Shown here piece after piece: positions 1-5,941 of a DNA stretch of 5,941 bases. This DNA comes from Acidobacteriota bacterium. GTDB lineage: Bacteria > Acidobacteriota > Terriglobia > Terriglobales > Acidobacteriaceae. How positions within the stretch are numbered: the first letter of the stretch is position 1; the number at the start of each line of letters is the position of its first letter. The DNA lies in assembly GCA_003224785.1 (NCBI GenBank), contig QHZV01000354.1, forward strand, positions 1-5,941, read 5' to 3'. Position numbers and translations under genes: made by a program. The notes beneath the pieces were generated by a model. That model was not told the DNA's origin and did no database searches. It was given only the letters and a program-made list of their open reading frames with translations.

Positions 1-377
1 AGGTTCCCGCCCTCAACAAACTTTACGATCAGTATCAGGGCAAAGTTGCTTTCCTTGTGGTGTACATCACGGAGGCGCATCCGAGCGATGTTTGGCAGAT
101 GCAAAGCAACGTGAAGGACAAAGTAGTTTTTGCCAGCCCTAAGAATGAAGAAGAGCGCGCGTCAGTTGCTGGCGCGTGTGTGCGCAAGCTAGGGATTAAG
201 TTCCCTGCTGTGCTCGATGAATTCGGCAACTCGACGGAACAAGCTTATACGGGCTGGCCGGATCGCATCTATCTCGTGGATCAGAACGGCCGCGTGGCTT
301 ACAAGAGCAAGCCGGGGCCGTTTGGATTTAAAGCAGATCAACTGGCGGCCGCGCTCGGCAAACTTCCTAAAAGCTAG
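1..377 (+). CDS. Deiodinase-like thioredoxin-fold protein, C-terminal part (5' end outside window)
   Basis: The frame is open from the left edge to a TAG at 375-377, giving 124 visible residues. They match the C-terminal half of bacterial proteins of the iodothyronine deiodinase family (T4_deiodinase, thioredoxin-like fold). The signature VYITEAHPSDVW is at visible residues 20-31 and contains the Glu and His conserved in this family. It is followed by an 'EERASVAGACV' helix, a 'KFPAVLDEFGN' strand, 'GWPDRIYLVDQNGRVAYKS' and the closing 'GPFGFKADQL'. The GTG codon at 57 is internal, because family-like sequence (VPALNKLYDQYQ) continues upstream of it. The active-site segment, where the family carries Cys or selenocysteine, lies before base 1, so redox chemistry cannot be judged. 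In bacteria these are generally taken as thiol or peroxide redox proteins rather than thyroid-hormone enzymes; substrate unknown. The gene is convergent with the DUF5996 remnant, and a repeat arm begins directly after its stop. Confidence 0.85.
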   Translation, partial: VPALNKLYDQYQGKVAFLVVYITEAHPSDVWQMQSNVKDKVVFASPKNEEERASVAGACVRKLGIKFPAVLDEFGNSTEQAYTGWPDRIYLVDQNGRVAYKSKPGPFGFKADQLAAALGKLPKS

Positions 378-401
378 TTCACCACAGGCACACAGGGAGT
401 A
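378..401 (+). repeat. Solitary copy of TTCACCACAG repeat arm
   Basis: The bases after the TAG stop of the deiodinase-like gene read TTCACCACAG (378-387) followed by GCACACAGGGA. The first ten bases are identical to those of the arms at 1251 and 1389, and the next eleven match the 1251 arm at about nine positions. On the minus strand the same bases encode the last residues (PVCLW, stop) of the DUF5996 remnant, so that tail is repeat-derived rather than family sequence. A weak 5-bp inverted repeat follows (GAGTA 397-401, TACTC 411-415). Confidence 0.6.
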
Positions 402-1217
402 TCAAAAAGCTACTCTGATAACGTTCTCGGACTGACCACCACAAATGTTCGCTGGGGGATTTTGCGCGACGAACGTCGTCGTACATCAACAGAAATTCGT
501 GCATAGCTTCCAGATACGAACCACCGGCAGGCAGTGACGGTTTCGTTCCGTAGCCTGAAGGCTCAGGCGCCATGTATGCATAGAAGGCTGGGCCTTTCAC
601 GTCACCGCCGCCGGGCCACCAGCCGAGGCTGCTGCACTCGTGCGAATATGCCTCGCTGGTGATGACCCCTTTTCGAGCGGGAGCGCGGCGTCCGTTGAAG
701 CGAGTGCATGCCAGGTCGAAGCTGCCCCAGAAAAAATGTACAGGGCTGGCTTTACCGATGAAGCGTGCGCGGAATTCCTGGAAAACTTTCTCGGTGGAAT
801 GCAGGATACGGCAGAACCGGTTCGCGTATTCCGGATCGTAGGACGCGTGAGTTTCGTCTTTATCTAAAGCGATTGGGTTGGGAACCTCTTGCGGCTTGGG
901 ATTGATCTGCGCGTCAATGCTGGCTGCGTGGAGCATGGCAAAGAGTTCGTGATAAAACGCAGCAACAGATTTTGGTTCGAGGGGGAACGCGCGGTCACTA
1001 CCGTCCGCGATACGAAGTTCGAGGCGGTGATTTACAAAGTTGAACTGAAGTTCGAAAGTGCGATCGTTGTAAGGAATTGCCGACGTGGTGAGGCCTCGGG
1101 CATTCACATATAGAGCGGCGTTCCACCAGTGGTTTTGAAGTGGGGCTAGACCGAGGCGAATCTTACCTAAGTGTCTTGCCACTCTTGAAGAGGGAGTTCG
1201 GGCCAATCTGGGTGCAT
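379..1217 (-). pseudogene. DUF5996 family protein, frameshifted near the N-terminus and truncated at the C-terminus
   Basis: The body is a clear DUF5996 protein, a widespread bacterial family of unknown function, usually about 300 residues. An open frame from 1206 to 379 gives 275 residues with the family landmarks: GKIRLGLAPLQNHWWN (14-29), YVNARGLTTSAIPY (33-46), HASYDPEYANRF (120-131), RFIGKASPVHFFWGSFDLA (148-166), SEAYSHE (184-190), WWPGGGD (196-202), and EFLLMYDDVRRAKSPSE (237-253). The natural start is probably ATG at 1217: it reads MHPDWPELPLQEWQDT, as family N-termini do, then hits TAG at 1169-1167. Family members have about ten residues of the type 'YATLHLWTQIV' between WQDT and GKIRL; here the two halves are fused in different frames, which fits a loss of about 31 bases. 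The last 22 residues do not resemble the family and end in a repeat arm. The short frame could still be translated from ATG 1206, but it would lack the conserved N-terminal segment. Family identification is strong; inactivation is inference. Confidence 0.8.
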
Positions 1218-1250
1218 GACTCGCTCATTATGCACTCTTCAAAACACTAA

Positions 1251-1389
1251 TTCACCACAGGGACACAGAGACACATCGAAAGCCTAAGCCACTTGGATAT
1301 TGAGTCGTGAAACTCGCGTGCAGAGCCTTGCAATGATTCAACGTCGCAATGATTTGGTTTTCTCTGTGCCTCTGTGTCTCTGTGGTGAA
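1251..1389. repeat. Inverted-repeat element: two 34-bp arms around a 71-bp centre
   Basis: The left arm (1251-1284) starts TTCACCACAGGGACACAGAG. The right arm (1389 back to 1356 on the minus strand) starts TTCACCACAGAGACACAGAG. The arms match at about 29 of 34 positions, so a hairpin with a large loop could form, or the unit could be a small non-autonomous, MITE-like element. The centre (1285-1355) has no convincing frame; it contains a 9-base direct repeat GCAATGATT at 1330-1338 and 1346-1354. No transposase is present and no clear target-site duplication flanks the arms. Such 'CACAGAGACACAGAG' repeats are, from memory, abundant in environmental bacterial genomes, where they give rise to spurious peptides such as HHRDTEAQRK. 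It fills most of the 175-bp gap between the DUF5996 remnant and the GH116 gene and might act as a transcription end for the latter. Confidence 0.7.
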
Positions 1390-1392
1390 TAT

Positions 1393-3771
1393 TTATTTCG
1401 GCGGCGCGGTCATCTCCATTGCCCAGATCGCTGCCGGCCGCATGTACATAGACGCGCGGTAATGGCCGTCCTGCTCCCATGCTTCGGGGGTACGAAACCA
1501 ATATCCTTGAGTTTCGTAGGTGGTGTGATACACGCCCCAGGCGGTGCGGTAGCCTTCGTCTTTGAGGCCATCGCTGAGCATTAGCGCCGCGACGCCGAAG
1601 GTGGTACCGGTCCAGACTTCCTGCACCTGCTGGTTTGTTTTTATGATGGTGCCATCGGGAGCAATTCCGTTCACAGCTCCCATTTCGCCATTGGCGAATT
1701 TCATCACGTTGAGATCGTAGATTTTCTTGAGCGACTTCATTTGCATGTCGTGAGGCACCAGATCGCCGAGGCCGGTCATGCTTGCGTACCACTGGCCGGC
1801 GAGCTGGTCGGCTTGAACGTTATCGCGATACTCACTTAAGGTGTCGTAGCGGAAGTAGTCGCGGCCTTTCACGAACCAGTCATGATATTTTGTGGACGCT
1901 GGGGCATTGCCGAGAGTACGGCCGATTTCTTCCGCGGCACGCAGGGCGGCAAGCCAGAGTCCGCCAGAATAGGCGCTGTCTCCTTTAACGATCCATTCGT
2001 CGTAAGTTTGATCAGGATAGTTGTCGCCCTGCGGTAGTCCGTCGCCAAGACGGTCATATTGGCGTAGGTGCTCGAGCGCTTCCTGTACCGCCGGCCAGGT
2101 GTATTTCAAGAAGGCAACGTCCTTCTTGCCGGTGAAAACGTAGTCTTTGTAAATCATCAAAACAAATTTGCTGTTCAGGTCCTTCCAGTCATTCGTGTTT
2201 TGCCAGCTAAAGGCGTTGGGCAACTTGAATGGATCCTCCTGCGGGATTCCGAGATCATGCGGGACGGCGCCTTTCGCCTTACGCACTCGAAATTGCAACG
2301 AGCCAGTCTGCTGCGTCTTCCACTGCCACATATATTTTTCGGGCAGGTCCTTGGGGACGGTGTCGGCAAATTGCCGCATGACTTGTTTGTCGAGATCCGG
2401 CCAGAATTTCACCAGCGGCATGTCGCCATAGAAAAGGACGTCGAGGGTTGCGTGAAACGGGTAGTCGAAGCATTCCATGAACGAGAATGTTTCAGGAGTC
2501 TTCGCCAGCGAACCGATTGGCCTGCCCCAGAATGAGCCGCCATCGGCCAGGATATACATCTCGTTGAAGAGTTGGCCGCGATACCACTCAGGCTTGCTTT
2601 CATCGTTCACGTAAGGAGCCTGCCAGGCGTCAATCTGGTTGCTCCACGTGGTCGAGTTCTGCAGGCCGTCTTTGGCGATCTTCCAGGCGTTGGTTCCGGT
2701 GGTGCTATAGAAATCCGTGTAATGGCGATACCACTTGCGACCCTGGCCGAACTGGACGATCGGCATGTCCCAGGAAATCGTCATGGGCACGGTTCGCTTC
2801 TCGCCGGGTTGCAGGGTAAAACGCACAGCGATAGCGCCGGCGATCCGTTCTCCGCTGCTGGTCCATGCATTGTTATCATTTGCGAGCTTTCCATCTTTGG
2901 AGAATGGTTCCCAGACTTCCTTGCCAGAGGCGGGAAGAAAAGTCGTCTGATAAGTAATTTCGACTCCCGGAGACTCGACTGAAGCGATTGCCCATTGGCC
3001 GTCAAAATCGTCTTCCACGCCACGGGGGCGGACGCGATCGAACACGATTCCCTTCACGTGGCCGTTCACTCCGGCTTCGTCCACAAACTTATTCCGATTG
3101 CCGACATCCAGACCGCTACGCATGTCGGTGCCGAAATCGCGGAACCAGCCGATCATATTGCTCCAGGAAAGCATGACGGAGACGGTCACGGGCTTGTCGG
3201 TTGGGTTCTCCGCGTGCCAGCGATAGACCGCGACGGGAAAACTGCTCTCGCGATAATTGTTCGGCAGCACAGGAGAGAACTGCTCAACTGTAACGTGCGC
3301 TGGAAATTTGTCCCAGCGATAGTCGTACCAGGATTTGGGATACAGGGAATAATAGTCGCCGGCGCCGGCTGGGTAGTCCCACTTCCAGGAATCGAGCGTA
3401 CCCTTTTCGGGATGAGCGGCGGTCAGCACCTGCGCGACGCTCTCGCTGCCTTCGGATTTCTGATACATGGCGAACTGGTTCGACCAGACCGTTTGATATT
3501 TGTGCACGCCGCTCTTGATGTGCCAGCGCGCGAAGTCTCCGCGATAGGTGCGCGAGAAAGTCCCGGAGCCGAATCCACCTACGGGTGCACCCTGCCAGTA
3601 GCCATCATCAATCATTCCGGTCGCGGCGAGCGCGGGCTTGCGTCCGCCGGGATTTTCGAGAGGCTGGCCGATGCCACGCTTCCATGCGGCTTTGGGAATG
3701 GCGTCGCCGGCGAAGAGCAACGGGGTGAGAATCAGTAGAAGCAGACCGCCACTTACTGCGCGCAAACGCAT
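1393..3771 (-). CDS. Secreted GH116 family glycoside hydrolase (GBA2-type beta-glucosidase)
   Basis: Complete gene of 792 residues, ATG at 3771, TAA at 1395-1393. The sequence matches glycoside hydrolase family 116, the family of human non-lysosomal glucosylceramidase GBA2 and bacterial beta-glucosidases such as TxGH116: an N-terminal beta-sandwich domain (about 30-360) then an (alpha/alpha)6 catalytic domain (about 390-788). The early motif GAPVGGFGSGTFSRTYRGDF (61-80) is typical. The likely nucleophile is Glu433 in FMECFDYPFHATLDV, and the likely acid/base is Asp591 in QTYDEW, followed by SAYSGGLWLAAL (599-610). Substrate-site motifs near the end are EVWTGTTFG (718-726), FRTPEAW (759-765) and YRASMYMRP (771-779). 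Residues 1-21 form a signal peptide: MRLR, a Leu-rich core, then a probable cut near FAG-DA, so the enzyme acts outside the cytoplasm. The start is supported by the Shine-Dalgarno GGAGGA just upstream. Retaining cleavage of beta-glucosides (or beta-xylosides/N-acetylglucosaminides in some subgroups) is expected; the exact substrate is not readable. Confidence 0.93.
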   Translation of the reverse strand: MRLRAVSGGLLLLILTPLLFAGDAIPKAAWKRGIGQPLENPGGRKPALAATGMIDDGYWQGAPVGGFGSGTFSRTYRGDFARWHIKSGVHKYQTVWSNQFAMYQKSEGSESVAQVLTAAHPEKGTLDSWKWDYPAGAGDYYSLYPKSWYDYRWDKFPAHVTVEQFSPVLPNNYRESSFPVAVYRWHAENPTDKPVTVSVMLSWSNMIGWFRDFGTDMRSGLDVGNRNKFVDEAGVNGHVKGIVFDRVRPRGVEDDFDGQWAIASVESPGVEITYQTTFLPASGKEVWEPFSKDGKLANDNNAWTSSGERIAGAIAVRFTLQPGEKRTVPMTISWDMPIVQFGQGRKWYRHYTDFYSTTGTNAWKIAKDGLQNSTTWSNQIDAWQAPYVNDESKPEWYRGQLFNEMYILADGGSFWGRPIGSLAKTPETFSFMECFDYPFHATLDVLFYGDMPLVKFWPDLDKQVMRQFADTVPKDLPEKYMWQWKTQQTGSLQFRVRKAKGAVPHDLGIPQEDPFKLPNAFSWQNTNDWKDLNSKFVLMIYKDYVFTGKKDVAFLKYTWPAVQEALEHLRQYDRLGDGLPQGDNYPDQTYDEWIVKGDSAYSGGLWLAALRAAEEIGRTLGNAPASTKYHDWFVKGRDYFRYDTLSEYRDNVQADQLAGQWYASMTGLGDLVPHDMQMKSLKKIYDLNVMKFANGEMGAVNGIAPDGTIIKTNQQVQEVWTGTTFGVAALMLSDGLKDEGYRTAWGVYHTTYETQGYWFRTPEAWEQDGHYRASMYMRPAAIWAMEMTAPPK

Positions 3772-3774
3772 TGG

Positions 3775-3780
3775 TCCTCC
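3775..3780 (-). promoter_or_regulatory. Shine-Dalgarno site of the GH116 gene
   Basis: On the minus strand GGAGGA is followed by CCA and then the ATG at 3771. This near-perfect anti-16S match at short spacing, together with the signal peptide that begins right after it, fixes the start codon. Confidence 0.75.
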
Positions 3781-3804
3781 AGAAGTTGATCAAGGAAAAA
3801 CGTT

Positions 3805-3832
3805 ATTCTACATGGATTCGGTAGAAACACAA
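3805..3832 (-). promoter_or_regulatory. Possible sigma70-type promoter for the GH116 gene
   Basis: On the minus strand TTGTGT (3832-3827) is separated by 16 bases from TAGAAT (3810-3805), a five-of-six match to the -10 consensus; the -35 matches only its TTG. The -10 ends 33 bases before the ATG, leaving room for a short leader with the Shine-Dalgarno. This is pattern matching only. Confidence 0.3.
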
Positions 3833-3842
3833 GCTAAGGCGG

Positions 3843-3859
3843 GAAAACAACTGGTTTTC
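3843..3859. promoter_or_regulatory. Small perfect inverted repeat upstream of GH116 promoter candidate
   Basis: GAAAAC (3843-3848), spacer AACTG, GTTTTC (3854-3859): two perfect 6-bp half sites with centres 11 bp apart. It lies about 10 bp upstream of the candidate -35, the position of many regulator binding sites, and no repressor gene is nearby. A repeat this short and AT-rich can occur by chance. Confidence 0.2.
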
Positions 3860-3889
3860 ATAGAGAGCTGAAGTGCCGAAGTCAAAATC

Positions 3890-3923
3890 CCCACCCTGTC
3901 GCAAAGTGCGCGACAAGGATGGG
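3890..3923 (-). terminator. Long imperfect hairpin; possible terminator of the C25 gene and/or dispersed palindrome
   Basis: The left arm 3890-3902 (CCCACCCTGTCGC) pairs with the right arm 3910-3923 (GCGACAAGGATGGG): 12 Watson-Crick pairs, one C-A mismatch (3894/3919), one bulged base (3916) and a 7-base loop. It begins 22 bases after the TAA of the C25 peptidase gene and, read in that direction, is followed by GATTTTGA, a short T run. It could end C25 transcription, although the T tract is poor for an intrinsic terminator. From memory, near-identical 'CCTTGTCGC...GCGACAAGG' palindromes recur between genes of Acidobacteriota, so it may be a REP-like repeat in addition to, or instead of, a terminator. 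Confidence 0.55.
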
Positions 3924-3945
3924 CACCTCTAGAGTTTGAAGAACA

Positions 3946-5941
3946 TTACTGTAATTCTCGGGCTCGTTCGAAATTTAAATGTTTGTCGAACTGAAAAGGT
4001 CGAGGTTGCGGAGATACGCTCGGTGACTTCAGCCGCATCATGGGATCCCCAAAAAGGATGAATGTTTTTCTGACGTCCAGGTCGGCGATACCGGATTTTG
4101 CGACGAGGACCGCATCACCCACTGTGGAATATTGCGAAAACATCGTCCGGATGAGGACCTGGTCCATTTGAAACTGAGGACCTGGTGCAGTCAGCCCTGA
4201 TGATGCCCACACCGAAACCGCGCCGCCGTTTGGCGCAAGCATCAACGCAGTAGCGAGACTCTCGGTGTAAACATCGTGAAAGAAACCATTCAGGCAGTTC
4301 ATGGCAACGAACATTGGAAGTCGGGTGCCGTTAGTCAACGAGGCTGCGAGAGTGTCGTTGAATAATCCGCTGCCCCATATCTCGACCGAACCGTGCCCGT
4401 TGTAGTTCACCAGGAGCTGTCCTGTATTAATGCCCGCAAGCAGGTTCTGGCGCGATGTTCCCGCGCCCAGCGTGCTGGCGAACACGTCCGTCACATTCAT
4501 TGTGGAAGGAAGCATGTTCTGCGCCGAAAGGGCGGCTTGCGAGAAGCTGACAGATGGATCGTCAATGTCGGCGACCATCATGCTATGGTTCGTCCAGGTG
4601 CCCGAATCCGGTTTGGCGTAACCGACGATCTTACGGACCATCGTATTCATATCGTCGGTCGTCCGCGCTGGTAGTCTGCCGGTGGCGATTTTCGCGAAGC
4701 CAGTGTTTTCGAAATCCGAGAACCAATCGTCTGAAGCGGTCTTCAACTCAGCCGTGATCACAATTTTCGTGGGCAGTAAATCCAGGAAGCCGAATCCCAG
4801 ATAGTTGCGCGGGTCAACCGACCCGTTTCCGGCGAGCAGCAGGTAATGTGGCGGAGTCTTCCATGCTGATGTAGCGGTGCGGAGGAAATCGCGAATCGCG
4901 AACGGAGTTCGCTCACCGAAATTAAACTCGTCATAAACATCATTGACGTTCACAACTACAACGCTCTTGCCTTCGCTCTGACGCAATGCAGCCAGCGGAC
5001 GAATCTGGTCCACGAACTGGGAAGCCGCGAGCATCACGGCATCCGCACCAGCCTGCGCAGAATGCAAATTGGTAGCGCGATGTGGCGTCATCTCGGCCGG
5101 AGTTGCGATTTCGCCATCCGACAGGGCGAGTAACGTATGCTTCCCAGCCGAGGTCCACGGAACGCTGCCTGTCAGTGCGTAACTTCCTGGCTGCACGGCT
5201 GTCTTGAACGTCAGTTGAACCGGCTGAGATGAATTCGTGATGTCGAGCAAACGTGTTGGCGGATTAGAGAATCCGGCAACGTTGATGCTCTGCCCCGCAG
5301 CGGCGGTAAATTTCAACGAGTCGGATTCGGCGGTAAAAGTATGTGGAAAGCTGATCTCAACGAAGTCCATGAGACTGAAATCGTTGTCGCCTAACTGAGC
5401 GGTGAAGGTTAGAGTGTTGGGCCCGTTCGCCAGGACACCAGCAGGAATTTGGAAGGTGCCCCTGCCTTCGTCTTGATTGTTGAAATTGATATTGCCCAAG
5501 ATCGCCCCGTTTAAAGTCAGCATGACGTCGTGTTGCTGACCCAGGGTGATCCCTTGGAGCGCAACTGTAATGGCTCCTTCGCCAGCGGCAAGATTCGATA
5601 TGTTGAAGGTTTGCTCTTCAGTCTCTGACGAGATCAGTGGGCCAAAAAAGTTGTCTGTGTTCTCCTTCAGCAGCGCGGCAAAATATGTTGTGCGAGGTTT
5701 CAGTTCAAGAGTCTGCATGAAGCTTTGCACCGGCGGTCCGGCGCTGCCAGCAGGCTCAGTCGCGATTCTCCGCCCAGCTCCTTCACCAGCAGCTAGCCAA
5801 TAAACTCTCTGGCCAGTGTAAGGAGTGTCAATTCCAGTGCCATAGAATTCGATTGCCGCCTGCGGCCCCAAGCGAGACTCTGCTCCCACGATTCGAATGG
5901 GCTGTTCAATCCCTTCGGCAAACAAATGCAAGGAGCGCGCA
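3946..5941 (-). CDS. Gingipain-type (peptidase family C25) cysteine peptidase, C-terminal part (5' end outside window)
   Basis: The frame is open from the right edge to TAA at 3948-3946, over 660 residues. The first start-like codon (TTG at 5931) is probably internal: family-like sequence runs through the edge (ARS before it; EGIEQPIRIVG and IEFYGTGIDTPYTGQRVYWL after it). Numbering from that TTG, residues 1-110 are an N-terminal region seen in large bacterial C25 proteins, 110-270 look like beta-sandwich modules, and about 295-635 are the caspase-like C25 domain. His513 in NYNGHGSVEIWG and Cys546 in AMNCLNGFF form the catalytic dyad; their 33-residue spacing equals that of RgpB (His211/Cys244). 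The domain closes with ILFGDPMMRLK (624-635). Only about 26 residues follow, so the long secretion domain of Porphyromonas gingipains is absent. It is likely an exported endopeptidase; specificity is not readable. Its N-terminus and any signal peptide lie beyond the window. Confidence 0.9.
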   Translation of the reverse strand, partial: ARSLHLFAEGIEQPIRIVGAESRLGPQAAIEFYGTGIDTPYTGQRVYWLAAGEGAGRRIATEPAGSAGPPVQSFMQTLELKPRTTYFAALLKENTDNFFGPLISSETEEQTFNISNLAAGEGAITVALQGITLGQQHDVMLTLNGAILGNINFNNQDEGRGTFQIPAGVLANGPNTLTFTAQLGDNDFSLMDFVEISFPHTFTAESDSLKFTAAAGQSINVAGFSNPPTRLLDITNSSQPVQLTFKTAVQPGSYALTGSVPWTSAGKHTLLALSDGEIATPAEMTPHRATNLHSAQAGADAVMLAASQFVDQIRPLAALRQSEGKSVVVVNVNDVYDEFNFGERTPFAIRDFLRTATSAWKTPPHYLLLAGNGSVDPRNYLGFGFLDLLPTKIVITAELKTASDDWFSDFENTGFAKIATGRLPARTTDDMNTMVRKIVGYAKPDSGTWTNHSMMVADIDDPSVSFSQAALSAQNMLPSTMNVTDVFASTLGAGTSRQNLLAGINTGQLLVNYNGHGSVEIWGSGLFNDTLAASLTNGTRLPMFVAMNCLNGFFHDVYTESLATALMLAPNGGAVSVWASSGLTAPGPQFQMDQVLIRTMFSQYSTVGDAVLVAKSGIADLDVRKTFILFGDPMMRLKSPSVSPQPRPFQFDKHLNFERARELQ

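Noticed and set aside
57..59. GTG as the start of the deiodinase-like gene
   Set aside because: It sits inside the conserved strand FLVVYI, and the upstream in-frame residues VPALNKLYDQYQ match the family, so the gene begins before the window.
640..1113. Plus-strand short open frames across the DUF5996 remnant
   Set aside because: They are antisense to a clear DUF5996 coding frame, have no recognisable motif and no convincing ribosome binding site.
378..1389. CRISPR array or repeat-spacer structure built from the TTCACCACAG copies
   Set aside because: There are only three copies, in both orientations, with irregular spacing and a gene remnant between them, and there are no cas genes.
1247..1792. 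A 181-residue minus-strand open frame ending in peptides HHRDTEAQRK and RLSMCLCVPVVN
   Set aside because: Most of it is antisense-frame shadow inside the GH116 gene and its end is a translation of the inverted-repeat arms. Such peptides are typical artefacts of this repeat.
2995..3738. A 247-residue plus-strand open frame opposite the 5' part of the GH116 gene
   Set aside because: It lies wholly within the coding strand complement of a well-supported gene, shows no recognisable domain, and its length is explained by the codon bias of the opposite strand.
5929..5931. TTG as the true start of the C25 peptidase gene
   Set aside because: Family-like sequence continues upstream to the window edge without a stop, no Shine-Dalgarno or signal peptide is present, and the following residues look like the interior of an N-terminal domain.

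Overview
This is a moderately GC-rich bacterial stretch with three protein-coding genes (two cut by the window edges), one decayed gene and several small dispersed repeats. The protein families, the 'TTCACCACAG...GACACAGAG' repeats and a palindrome of the 'CCTTGTCGC/GCGACAAGG' type together suggest a soil Acidobacteriota or a similar environmental genome. That assignment is inference from remembered patterns, not a database result.

Layout, left to right. (1) Positions 1-377, plus strand: the 3' part of a bacterial iodothyronine-deiodinase-like, thioredoxin-fold protein; the active-site half lies outside the window. (2) Positions 379-1217, minus strand and convergent with it: a DUF5996 gene that appears to be broken. 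Its true N-terminus can be read from an ATG at 1217, but a stop and frame change at about 1167-1169 look like an internal loss of about 31 bases. Its C-terminus also departs from the family after residue SPSE and runs into a repeat arm. (3) Positions 1251-1389: an inverted pair of about 34-bp arms of a dispersed repeat with a 71-bp centre; a third, solitary arm lies at 378-400. (4) Positions 1393-3771, minus strand: a complete, secreted GH116 glycoside hydrolase (GBA2/beta-glucosidase type) with both expected catalytic acids, a good Shine-Dalgarno and a tentative promoter. (5) Positions 3890-3923: a strong imperfect hairpin that may end the upstream gene. (6) Positions 3946-5941, minus strand: the C-terminal part of a gingipain-type (C25) cysteine peptidase with an intact His/Cys pair, open to the window edge.

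The C25 peptidase and the GH116 enzyme point the same way, 174 bp apart. The GH116 has a signal peptide and C25 enzymes are usually exported, so the pair fits an extracytoplasmic degradative lifestyle. The gap holds a hairpin and a plausible promoter, so they are probably separate transcription units. I see no tRNA, rRNA, CRISPR array, transposase or phage gene. I do not see a new multi-gene system here; the most unusual features are the decayed DUF5996 gene and the repeat arms that abut stop codons.
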